Below, one piece after another: positions 1 through 5,095 of a stretch of 7,031 bases of DNA (positions are counted from its first letter, which is position 1; each line of letters begins with the position of its first letter). The notes below the pieces were generated by a model. It saw only the letters and a list, made by a program, of their open reading frames with translations, made no database searches and was not told where the DNA came from. The DNA is taken from contig URTL01000099.1 of NCBI GenBank assembly GCA_900550785.1, positions 1 to 7,031 on the forward strand. Direction: 5' to 3'. This DNA is from an uncultured Collinsella sp. (lineage in GTDB: Bacteria > Actinomycetota > Coriobacteriia > Coriobacteriales > Coriobacteriaceae). Made by a program: the position numbers and the translations under genes.

Positions 1-22
1 CAGCCTCAATCATCCGGTGGTG

Positions 23-55
23 ACCTCAATTTAGGGACTGTCCCTAAATTGAGGT
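23..55. repeat. 33-bp perfect palindrome downstream of lysS
   Basis: Two 16-base arms (ACCTCAATTTAGGGAC and its exact reverse complement) surround a single central base at 39. As RNA it could form a 15-bp stem with a 3-base loop. No T-run follows it on either strand, so it is not a classical intrinsic terminator, although it lies about 70 bp past the lysS stop and might still protect or end that transcript. The core CCTCAAT also occurs as a direct copy at 4-10, which hints at a REP-like or other dispersed palindromic element. That reading is inference, because dispersal cannot be seen from one window. Confidence 0.8.
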
Positions 56-122
56 GTGGGAGCCGTCCCCGGATAGGGGCAACCTACAGAGGGCCGCTAT
101 TCGTCAGAACGGCGAAACCGAT

Positions 123-2099
123 CTAGTAGAGCTTGGCGCCGGCGGGGATGGCATCATCCACGATCAGAACGTTGAGGCGCTCGGGAGTCTCGTCGCCCTC
201 GGCCTCGGCATGCACGGCGGAGATGATCATGCCGCAGCTGGGGATGCCCATCATCTTGCGCGGAGGCAGGTTGGTGATGGCGAGCAAGGTCTTGCCAACC
301 AGGTCCTCGGGCTCGTAATAAGCGTGAATACCGGAGAGGATGGTGCGGTCGGTACCGGTACCGTCGTCGAGCGTAAAGTTCAGCAGCTTCTTGGACTTCT
401 TGACGGCCTCGCATGCCTTGACCTTCACAGCGCGGAAGTCGCTCTTGGAGAAGGTATCAAAGTCGACGAACTCCTCAAACAGCGGCTCAACGGCGATCTT
501 GGAGTAATCGAGCGTGGGCTTAAGCGACTTAACGAATGGGCTCGCGGCGTTGCCGGCCTCGGCAGCCTTGGCGGCAGCGGCACCGGACTGGAAACCCTTC
601 TCGGGCTTCATGTGCGGGAACAGCAGCACGTCGCGGATAGAAGCCTGGTTGGTAAGCAGCATGACCACGCGGTCGATACCAATGCCAATACCGCCCGCGG
701 GAGGCATACCGTACTCGAGGGCGCGCACGTAGTCCTCGTCATACTCCATGGCCTCATCGTCGCCGCCGGCCTTCTCGGCCATCTGGGCGGCAAAGCGCTC
801 GGCCTGGTCGACCGGGTCGTTGAGCTCGGAGAACGCGTTGGCGTACTCGTGGCCGGCAATAACCAGCTCAAAGCGGTGCGTCAGGCGCGGGTCGTCCTCA
901 AAACGCTTGGCAAGCGGGCTGACCTCGATGGGGTAATCGCACACGAAGGTCGGGTTGACGATGGTGTCCTCGCCCAGCTCATCGTAGATCTCGGCGATAA
1001 TCTTGCCGGCGGTCCACTCGGGCTTAATCTCCAGGCCCTTCTCGCGCGCGGCGGAAGCAAGCTCCTCGACCGGCGTGTCGATGGTGACCTGCTTGCCGAG
1101 CACATCGGAGACGATGTCGGTCATGGGACGGCTGGCCCACTCACCAGAAAGGTCGATGGTCTGGCCCTGGTACTCGATGACCTCGGGGTTGCCGATGGCC
1201 TTGTTAGCCGCCTTAATGACGCCCTGGGCGAGCGCCTTCATGCCCTCGAGGTCGGAGAAGGCACGGTAGGCCTCCATCGTGGTGAACTCGGGGTTGTGGG
1301 TGAGGTCCATGCCCTCGTTACGGAAGATGCGGCCGATCTCGAACACGCGCTCAAAACCACCGACGATGCAGCGCTTGAGGTGCAGCTCGGTGGCAATACG
1401 CAGGTAGCACTCCTGATCGAGCGCGTTGAAGTGGGTAATGAACGGCTTGGCAGTAGCGCCGCCCTGGATGGTCTGCAGGATGGGGGTCTCGACCTCCATG
1501 TAGCCGTCGGACTCCATAAAGCGACGGAAGGTGGAGAGAATCTGCGAACGCTTACGGAAGGTCTCGCGAACGTCGTCGTTGGCGATCAGGTCGACATAGC
1601 GCTGGCGATAGCGGGTCTCCTTGTCGGAAAGACCGTGGAACTTCTCGGGCAGCGGACGAACGGCTTTGGCAAGCAGGGTCGCGCTCTTAGGGGCAACGGA
1701 AAGCTGGCCGCGCTGGGTGCGCACGACCACGCCGGTCACGCCCAGGATGTCGCCCAGGTCGAGGGCCTTGAGCGTATTCCAGGCAGCCTCGTCCATGTCG
1801 TTGATGCGGCAGAACAGCTGAATCTCGGCAGTCGCATCGCGCACGACGATGAACATGATCTTGCCCTGACCGCGCTTGGCGACCACACGGCCGGCGATCT
1901 TCACGACATCCTCGGTGTCCTCACCATCGGCAAGATCGGCGTACTTAGTCTCGATATCGGCGACGTAGTCCTCAAGCTCAGAGTGCTCAGGATAGGGGTT
2001 CTGGCCCGCCTCGAACAGGGCGGCGCGCTTGGCCAGGCGGGTGGCGCGCTCGTCGTTGAGCGTCGATGCCTGATCGGCGGCGTTCTGGTTCTCTGCCAT
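123..2099 (-). CDS. lysS: Lysyl-tRNA synthetase (class II) with C-terminal tRNA-binding domain
   Basis: Cytosolic enzyme that charges tRNA-Lys with lysine using ATP. The 658-residue product has an N-terminal anticodon-binding OB fold (about 65-140) and a class II catalytic core. Motif 1 lies near 184-210, motif 2 contains RNEGMDLTHNPEF (260-272), and motif 3 contains GIGIGIDRVVMLL (470-482). The FSELNDPVDQAERF segment (423-436) is typical of LysRS. Bacterial LysRS usually ends near 490-510 residues. Here an Ala-rich linker (about 500-540) leads to a second OB fold (about 541-640) with SGIHAYYEPEDLVGK and NLPPRKMMGIPSCGM, the pattern of the MetRS C-terminal/Trbp111/EMAPII family, which binds tRNA non-specifically. 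The ATG has GAGGAG 7 bases upstream. greA lies 79 bp upstream, with a hairpin between. The catalytic core looks intact, so the fusion is probably functional. The codons TTA, CTA and TCA appear absent, which leaves the antisense frame open. Confidence 0.97.
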   Translation of the reverse strand: MAENQNAADQASTLNDERATRLAKRAALFEAGQNPYPEHSELEDYVADIETKYADLADGEDTEDVVKIAGRVVAKRGQGKIMFIVVRDATAEIQLFCRINDMDEAAWNTLKALDLGDILGVTGVVVRTQRGQLSVAPKSATLLAKAVRPLPEKFHGLSDKETRYRQRYVDLIANDDVRETFRKRSQILSTFRRFMESDGYMEVETPILQTIQGGATAKPFITHFNALDQECYLRIATELHLKRCIVGGFERVFEIGRIFRNEGMDLTHNPEFTTMEAYRAFSDLEGMKALAQGVIKAANKAIGNPEVIEYQGQTIDLSGEWASRPMTDIVSDVLGKQVTIDTPVEELASAAREKGLEIKPEWTAGKIIAEIYDELGEDTIVNPTFVCDYPIEVSPLAKRFEDDPRLTHRFELVIAGHEYANAFSELNDPVDQAERFAAQMAEKAGGDDEAMEYDEDYVRALEYGMPPAGGIGIGIDRVVMLLTNQASIRDVLLFPHMKPEKGFQSGAAAAKAAEAGNAASPFVKSLKPTLDYSKIAVEPLFEEFVDFDTFSKSDFRAVKVKACEAVKKSKKLLNFTLDDGTGTDRTILSGIHAYYEPEDLVGKTLLAITNLPPRKMMGIPSCGMIISAVHAEAEGDETPERLNVLIVDDAIPAGAKLY

Positions 2100-2117
2100 T
2101 AGTTAGCTCCTCAAACT

Positions 2118-2150
2118 AAAACGCTCCCCAGGATTCGGTCCCAGGGAGCG
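2118..2150 (-). terminator. Hairpin with short U-run between greA and lysS
   Basis: On the minus strand, arms 2150-2140 and 2132-2122 form an 11-bp stem around a 7-base loop, followed by TTTT. Two of the pairs are G-U wobbles in minus-strand RNA but would be mismatches in plus-strand RNA, so the structure suits minus-strand transcription. It is probably the greA terminator. Because it ends only about 6-10 bases before the lysS ribosome binding site, it may act as a partial terminator or attenuator for lysS, or sit in the lysS leader. Confidence 0.75.
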
Positions 2151-2152
2151 AA

Positions 2153-2181
2153 AACATACCTTTACGCGGGACCGTGGTCTA
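2153..2181 (-). promoter_or_regulatory. Weak candidate lysS promoter overlapping the greA stop
   Basis: TAGACC (2181-2176) and TATGTT (2158-2153) are separated by 17 bases, each matching 4 of 6 consensus positions. Transcription would start near 2147, at the foot of the hairpin before lysS. This is the only arrangement I found that would give lysS its own promoter, and it could easily be chance. Confidence 0.25.
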
Positions 2182-2649
2182 GCGTGCGATCTTGGCGATG
2201 GTGTAGACGCGAGTCTTGCCGGAAGGCGTAACGACCTCGACGGAGTCGCCCTCGCCGTGACCAATGATGGCGTGACCGACCGGAGACTCGTTGGAAATCT
2301 TGTGCTCGAGCGAGTTGGTCTCGGTGGTACCGACGAGCGTGACTTCCATGACCTCGCCGTTGGGATCAATCAGCGAAACGGTGGAACCGATGGAGACGGT
2401 CAGGTCGCCCGTGGTGGCAGCAACCTGAGCGTTGGCGAGGATGGCCTGGATCTCGGCAATACGAGCGGCGTTCTGGGCCTGCTTGTCCTTAGCGGCGTCG
2501 TACTCGGAGTTCTCCGAAAGGTCGCCGAACGCGCGGGCTTCCTTGATGTCCTCGACGATCTCCTTGGCGTAATCGCCCTCACGCCAGGCGAGCTCCTCGA
2601 CGAGCTTCTGGCGGCCCTCAGCGGTCAGTACGATCTGGCTTGCGTCCAT
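2179..2649 (-). CDS. greA: Transcription elongation factor GreA
   Basis: GreA enters the secondary channel of RNA polymerase and stimulates cleavage of backtracked RNA so that stalled elongation can resume. The 156-residue product is close to the family's usual 157-160. The N-terminal coiled coil spans about 8-75 and carries the tip signature GDLSENSEY (42-50), in which D43 and E46 correspond to the acidic residues that position the catalytic magnesium. The C-terminal FKBP-like domain shows ISNESPVGHAIIGHGEGD (118-135) and a VVTPSGK segment. A longer frame opens at 2679, but the ATG at 2649 gives the canonical family length and has GGGGAG 8 bases upstream, so I chose it. I see no convincing promoter in the 40 bp between the tatA terminator and this start, so part of its transcription may be read-through from tatA. 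It probably shares a message with lysS. Confidence 0.96.
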   Translation of the reverse strand: MDASQIVLTAEGRQKLVEELAWREGDYAKEIVEDIKEARAFGDLSENSEYDAAKDKQAQNAARIAEIQAILANAQVAATTGDLTVSIGSTVSLIDPNGEVMEVTLVGTTETNSLEHKISNESPVGHAIIGHGEGDSVEVVTPSGKTRVYTIAKIAR

Positions 2650-2657
2650 ACGGATAT

Positions 2658-2663
2658 CTCCCC
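2658..2663 (-). promoter_or_regulatory. Ribosome binding site fixing the greA start
   Basis: GGGGAG sits 8 bases before the ATG at 2649. The upstream in-frame ATG at 2679 has no purine-rich site before it, so this site decides between the two starts. Confidence 0.75.
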
Positions 2664-2690
2664 AACTCTGATCAAACAATCAACTGTCAA

Positions 2691-2730
2691 CAAAACGAAA
2701 AAGACCGGCTAGCCTGCGGGCAAGCCGGTC
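2691..2730 (-). terminator. Rho-independent terminator of tatA
   Basis: Arms 2730-2723 (GACCGGCT) and 2710-2703 pair perfectly. The stem continues after one A-A mismatch with three more G-C pairs around a 4-base loop. On the minus strand TTTTT (2702-2698), then CG and TTTT follow. It begins 25 bp past the tatA stop and separates tatA from greA. Confidence 0.9.
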
Positions 2731-2755
2731 AGGTGCTCACCCCAAAGGGATGGGA

Positions 2756-3031
2756 CTACTCTGCGTCCGCGTCGCTGTCCTCTGCCTGCTTCTTCTTGGC
2801 AGCAGCGAGCTTGGCCTCGAGCTCAGCGATCTCCTTGTCCTCCTCGGACTGCTCGACCACGACCTCCTCGGCCTGCTTGGTCTCGGCCTTATCGTCGCCC
2901 TCCATACCCTCACGGATATTCTTGACGGTAGAGCCGAGGGACTTGCCGAGCTTCGGCAGGTTCTTGGGCCCGAAGATAATCAGGACAACGACGAGAATAA
3001 TGATGAGCTCAGGAGCCCTCAGTCCAAACAT
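2756..3031 (-). CDS. tatA: Sec-independent (twin-arginine) translocase subunit TatA/TatE family
   Basis: Membrane component that oligomerises with TatC to export folded proteins bearing twin-arginine signals. The 91-residue product begins with one membrane segment (about 4-20), with a Glu at position 8 after a Pro as is common in the family. Then come the FG hinge (20-21), an amphipathic helix with LPKLGKSLGS (25-34), and a charged Glu/Lys/Ala-rich tail (about 44-91) likely to be coiled or disordered. The frame is open up to 3214, but that extension reads through the tRNA-Pro gene. The ATG at 3031 has GGAGG 5 bases upstream and starts exactly where TatA proteins start. The gene appears monocistronic, with its own promoter and terminator. 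No tatC or tatB is present here, so the partners must lie elsewhere. TatA and TatB types cannot be fully separated by eye, but the short length and lack of a long TatB tail favour TatA. Confidence 0.94.
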   Translation of the reverse strand: MFGLRAPELIIILVVVLIIFGPKNLPKLGKSLGSTVKNIREGMEGDDKAETKQAEEVVVEQSEEDKEIAELEAKLAAAKKKQAEDSDADAE

Positions 3032-3067
3032 GTAGACCTCCACAATACAGCGAGACAAGCTCGAATG

Positions 3068-3096
3068 AGTATACCGCGGGTATCGCGGTATCACAA
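3068..3096 (-). promoter_or_regulatory. Sigma-70-type promoter of tatA
   Basis: TTGTGA (3096-3091) and TATACT (3073-3068) are spaced by exactly 17 bases and lie between the tRNA terminator and tatA. The predicted start near 3061 leaves a leader of about 30 bases with the GGAGG site. Confidence 0.75.
3071..3091. repeat. Inverted repeat filling the tatA promoter spacer (possible operator)
   Basis: ATACCGCG (3071-3078) and CGCGGTAT (3084-3091) are exact inverted copies separated by 5 bases. They touch the last base of the -35 element and half of the -10 element. A dimeric regulator bound here would block RNA polymerase. No regulator gene is present in the window, so a role as operator is inference. 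Confidence 0.5.
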
Positions 3097-3104
3097 CACT
3101 AGCT

Positions 3105-3133
3105 AAAAAAAGGGACCGCAAGAAGCGGTCCCT
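3105..3133 (-). terminator. Rho-independent terminator of tRNA-Pro
   Basis: A perfect 9-bp stem, AGGGACCGC (3133-3125) with its complement (3119-3111), encloses a 5-base loop and runs into seven T residues on the minus strand. It starts 11 bases past the tRNA CCA end. It insulates tatA from the tRNA gene and perhaps also ends ispE read-through. Confidence 0.95.
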
Positions 3134-3143
3134 CCTCATGCTC

Positions 3144-3220
3144 TGGTCGGGTTGACTGGATTTGAACCAGCGACCCCTGCGTCCCGAACGCAGTGCTCTA
3201 CCAAACTGAGCCACAACCCG
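3144..3220 (-). tRNA. tRNA-Pro (anticodon CGG), CCA encoded
   Basis: The 77-base gene folds as a full cloverleaf. The acceptor stem CGGGTTG pairs with CAACCCG, the D arm is GCTC/GAGC, and the anticodon stem CTGCG/CGCAG encloses the loop TTCGGGA. The anticodon CGG is at 3186-3184 and reads CCG codons. The T arm CTGGTTCAAATCCAG is followed by discriminator A and a genomically encoded CCA (3146-3144). A C1-G72 first pair is typical of bacterial tRNA-Pro. It lies 49 bp after ispE and has its own terminator. Confidence 0.97.
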
Positions 3221-3231
3221 TTAGCTCGACT

Positions 3232-3240
3232 ATAGTAACA
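3232..3240 (-). promoter_or_regulatory. Candidate extended -10 promoter of tRNA-Pro
   Basis: TGTTACTAT reads as an extended -10 (TG, one base, TACTAT). Initiation would fall about 5 bases before the mature tRNA 5' end. An overlapping TATAGT at 3234-3229 is an alternative -10. No good -35 hexamer is visible, and no terminator separates ispE from the tRNA, so ispE read-through may contribute. Confidence 0.45.
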
Positions 3241-3269
3241 AAGATTTTCGCCGCGTGCTAGAGAAATTT

Positions 3270-4166
3270 TTATTTCTTTGGCGCGTCGATTTGAACCGTG
3301 TTGGGAATAAGCTCAGTCGCGCAGGCCCACCAGCCATTTTGCTGGGCAGCATCGGCAAGCCTTTCGGCCGTGGCAGCGGTGTCGCAAATGGCAAACGAGC
3401 AGGCACCCGATCCGCACACATCTACAGCAACGGTTCCGTCCTGTTTACGCAGCCAGTCGAGGACCGTTTGAATCTGCGACTCCATCTGTGCGGAAATGAC
3501 ACCAAGGTTGTTATGGATGAGTGCATATGCCGTCTCGGCATCACCAGCACGCAAGGCAGAAGCTATCGCGCCGGGCTTGTCCGAAGGCACCGGGGCCTCG
3601 TCAAAACGTCGATAGGCTTCAATTGTCGAAACGCTTGCCTCGCGCGGCTTGACCAGCACGACGGGCGTCGCGGGCAGCGCGGGGTACTCAGTTGCCAGCA
3701 CGTCTCCCCCACCTACGTAGAACGCAGGACTCGCGTGCAAAAAGAACGGGACGTCAGCACCAATGCCCCGCGCAATATCGTCGAGCGCTGGGTCGGTGCG
3801 ATCAATGCCCCAGAGCTCCGCCAAGGCGACAATGACCGCGGCCGCATCCGTCGAGGGGCCGCCCAAGCCGGCGCACAATGGAATGCGCTTCTCAATCGTC
3901 ACGCAGATGTTTGCCTCGCGACCATAATGCTCGGCCATAGCAACCGCAGCCCGATACGCCGTATTCTTTTGCATGGGAAAATCTGATGCTGGAACCGTCT
4001 GGACGGTCAGCGCCTGCGACGGCGTGACCGTCACGGTATCGGCTAGACCGACGGCTGCCATCAGGGAATCGACCCTGTGGTAGCCGCGGTCATCGCGCTC
4101 GGTATGAACCCCCAGGTAGAGGTTAATCTTTGCCGGCGCGGAAAGAGTCAGGGACCGATCGGTCAC
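3270..4166 (-). CDS. ispE: 4-diphosphocytidyl-2-C-methyl-D-erythritol kinase
   Basis: GHMP-family kinase that phosphorylates the 2-hydroxyl of CDP-methylerythritol with ATP, the fourth step of the non-mevalonate (MEP) isoprenoid pathway, in the cytosol. The 298-residue product has normal length. Motif 1 PAKINLYLGV (11-20) holds the catalytic Lys13, and GADVPFF (136-142) holds the catalytic Asp138. The phosphate-binding loop is PLCAGLGGPSTDAAA (96-110), and motif 3 is DVCGSGACSFA (249-259). The glycine loop reads GLGGPS where many relatives have GLGGGS, a mild substitution. Translation starts at a GTG only 2 bp after the veg stop, with GAGGAG 8 bases upstream inside veg, so coupling to veg is likely. 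The pairing with veg recalls Bacillus, where veg lies just upstream of ispE. Confidence 0.96.
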   Translation of the reverse strand: MTDRSLTLSAPAKINLYLGVHTERDDRGYHRVDSLMAAVGLADTVTVTPSQALTVQTVPASDFPMQKNTAYRAAVAMAEHYGREANICVTIEKRIPLCAGLGGPSTDAAAVIVALAELWGIDRTDPALDDIARGIGADVPFFLHASPAFYVGGGDVLATEYPALPATPVVLVKPREASVSTIEAYRRFDEAPVPSDKPGAIASALRAGDAETAYALIHNNLGVISAQMESQIQTVLDWLRKQDGTVAVDVCGSGACSFAICDTAATAERLADAAQQNGWWACATELIPNTVQIDAPKK

Positions 4167-4168
4167 CG

Positions 4169-4462
4169 TTAATGCTCCTCGAGCTGATTGCCGAGCGGGG
4201 TAAAGATGTGCTCGCCGCTCTCGGGGTCGAACAGCTCGACCTGACCGGTGAGCACATCGATATACTGGTAGGACTGACGCGACTTGCGGCCACGCTCGTC
4301 AACCTCGACGATAAAGACGGCGGGGTGGACGCTCTTGATGGTGCCCATGCGCTCGACGACGCGGGTACGGCCCATGTTGGCCTTAACCTTGACGCGATCG
4401 CCCACCATATCGGTCAGCTTCTCGTGGATGTCGTCGACGTGATTGACTTCCATCTCTTCCAT
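4169..4462 (-). CDS. veg: Veg family protein
   Basis: Small soluble protein of 97 residues. The region from about 10 to 78 matches my memory of Bacillus subtilis Veg: a short N-terminal helix, VKVKANMGRTRVVERMGTI (24-42), then HPAVFIVEVD (46-55) and QSYQYIDVLTGQVELF (63-78), predicted to form a small beta barrel. B. subtilis Veg has been described as a stimulator of biofilm formation acting through SinR, but its biochemical action is unclear, and SinR may not exist in this host. The frame is open to a TTG at 4486, but GGAGG lies 8 bases before the ATG at 4462, so that start is preferred. ATG at 4453 is an alternative with poorer spacing. It has its own promoter and leader and is followed after 2 bp by ispE. 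An acidic C-terminal tail (GNQLEEH) is slightly longer than in Bacillus. Confidence 0.9.
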   Translation of the reverse strand: MEEMEVNHVDDIHEKLTDMVGDRVKVKANMGRTRVVERMGTIKSVHPAVFIVEVDERGRKSRQSYQYIDVLTGQVELFDPESGEHIFTPLGNQLEEH

Positions 4463-4470
4463 GAACAGGG

Positions 4471-4475
4471 CCTCC
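4471..4475 (-). promoter_or_regulatory. Ribosome binding site fixing the veg start
   Basis: GGAGG lies 8 bases before the ATG at 4462 and inside the longer open frame from 4486. It rules against the upstream TTG as the start. Confidence 0.75.
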
Positions 4476-4489
4476 AGAAGGTGCAATTC

Positions 4490-4509
4490 AAAAAGGGGAT
4501 AATACCCCT
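4490..4509 (-). terminator. Terminator-like hairpin in the veg leader
   Basis: On the minus strand AGGGG (4509-4505) pairs with CCCCT (4498-4494) around a 6-base loop, and the T-run TTTTT (4494-4490) follows at once. It lies between the veg promoter and the veg ribosome binding site, so it could attenuate veg-ispE transcription. The stem is only 5 bp, which makes it weak. Confidence 0.4.
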
Positions 4510-4529
4510 AAGATAGACAAAACTCTAAT

Positions 4530-4559
4530 ACTATAGCACCCTGTTGTGGCCATACGCAA
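4530..4559 (-). promoter_or_regulatory. Promoter of veg-ispE
   Basis: TTGCGT (4559-4554) and TATAGT (4535-4530) are spaced by 18 bases. The -10 is preceded by TGC, giving an extended -10 (TGCTATAGT). The predicted start near 4523 leaves a leader of about 60 bases that holds the hairpin at 4490-4509. Confidence 0.7.
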
Positions 4560-4595
4560 GTAGCTAAATAAGCCCCGTCCCAAATACGTACCAGA

Positions 4596-4658
4596 CGACA
4601 ACCTCGCATGACCAGTTGTTACGCGGTTTGGTAAAACCGCGTAACCTAAAGGTTGTCG
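4596..4658 (-). repeat. Nested inverted repeat at the 3' end of dtd
   Basis: The inner arms GTTACGCGGTTT (4618-4629) and AAACCGCGTAAC (4634-4645) form a perfect 12-bp stem with a 4-base loop. The outer arms CGACAACCT (4596-4604) and AGGTTGTCG (4650-4658) add a second perfect 9-bp stem, one arm of which lies in the last codons of dtd. The dtd stop codon sits in the internal loop. No T-run follows on either strand. It may be a U-less terminator or mRNA 3' stabiliser for rdgB-dtd, or a mobile palindromic element. The function is inferred. Confidence 0.8.
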
Positions 4659-5092
4659 GTGTCCAAGACGATGGTGAATGGGCCGTCGTTGACCAGGTCG
4701 ACCTTCATGTCGGCGCCAAAGATACCGTGCGCCACATGCTCAACGTCCTCGTGCACAAGCGTCAGGAAGTACTCGTAGAGCTCGTTGGCAACATCGGGTG
4801 CGCCGGCATCCGTAAACGACGGACGGCGACCGTGGCGGCAGTCGGCGAACAGCGTGAACTGCGACACCACGAGCACCTCGCCGTCGACATCGGCAAGTGC
4901 CAGATTGGTCTTGCCGTTCTCGTCCTCGTTGATACGCAGCCCGCGGAGCTTGCCCCACAGCTTGTCGGCCTCGGCACGCGTATCGCCATGGCCCACACCC
5001 AGCAGCACCAGGTAGCCGCGTCCAATGCGGCCCACGCACTCGCCGTCGACCGTCACGCCGGCGTTGAGCACGCGCTGCACCACCGCACGCAT
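4646..5092 (-). CDS. dtd: D-aminoacyl-tRNA deacylase
   Basis: Dtd hydrolyses D-amino acids (for example D-Tyr) and glycine mischarged on tRNA, a proofreading activity in the cytosol. The 148-residue length is standard. Both signature motifs of the active site at the dimer interface are present: SQFTLFAD (77-84, the SQxxL motif with its Thr) and NDGPFT (135-140, the GP dipeptide that in known structures is a cis-proline gatekeeper). HGRRPSF (87-93) is also typical. The ATG comes 3 bp after the rdgB stop, with GAGGAG 6 bases upstream inside the end of rdgB, so the two are one operon and are likely translated together. The last codons form one arm of the nested inverted repeat at 4596-4658. Confidence 0.97.
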   Translation of the reverse strand: MRAVVQRVLNAGVTVDGECVGRIGRGYLVLLGVGHGDTRAEADKLWGKLRGLRINEDENGKTNLALADVDGEVLVVSQFTLFADCRHGRRPSFTDAGAPDVANELYEYFLTLVHEDVEHVAHGIFGADMKVDLVNDGPFTIVLDTDNL

Positions 5093-5095
5093 GGC

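Noticed and set aside
67..79. Small CCCC/GGGG hairpin as the lysS terminator
   Set aside because: Only four pairs, no T-run on the minus strand, and far from significance in GC-rich DNA.
54..2102. A 682-codon open frame on the plus strand antisense to lysS
   Set aside because: It is in exact codon register with lysS, where antisense stops arise only from TTA, CTA or TCA codons, which lysS does not use. The predicted protein is a low-complexity Leu/Gly/Val/His-rich shadow with no recognisable domain or ribosome binding site.
2685..2690. TTGACA as a -35 box for greA
   Set aside because: The hexamer is perfect, but 16-18 bases downstream there is only AGTTGG-like sequence, and transcription would start at the ribosome binding site.
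3032..3214. N-terminal extension of TatA of 61 residues
   Set aside because: It is translation of the tRNA-Pro gene and its terminator. TatA proteins start at the membrane segment, and GGAGG precedes ATG 3031.
3255..3280. AT-rich hairpin (AGAAAT/ATTTCT) at the ispE stop as a terminator
   Set aside because: The stem is short and all but one pair are A-T, overlaps the end of ispE, and lacks a proper T-run after it. Read-through to the tRNA terminator is as likely.
3255..3986. Plus-strand open frame of 243 codons opposite ispE
   Set aside because: No recognisable family, composition of an antisense shadow, and the opposite strand encodes complete IspE with all motifs.
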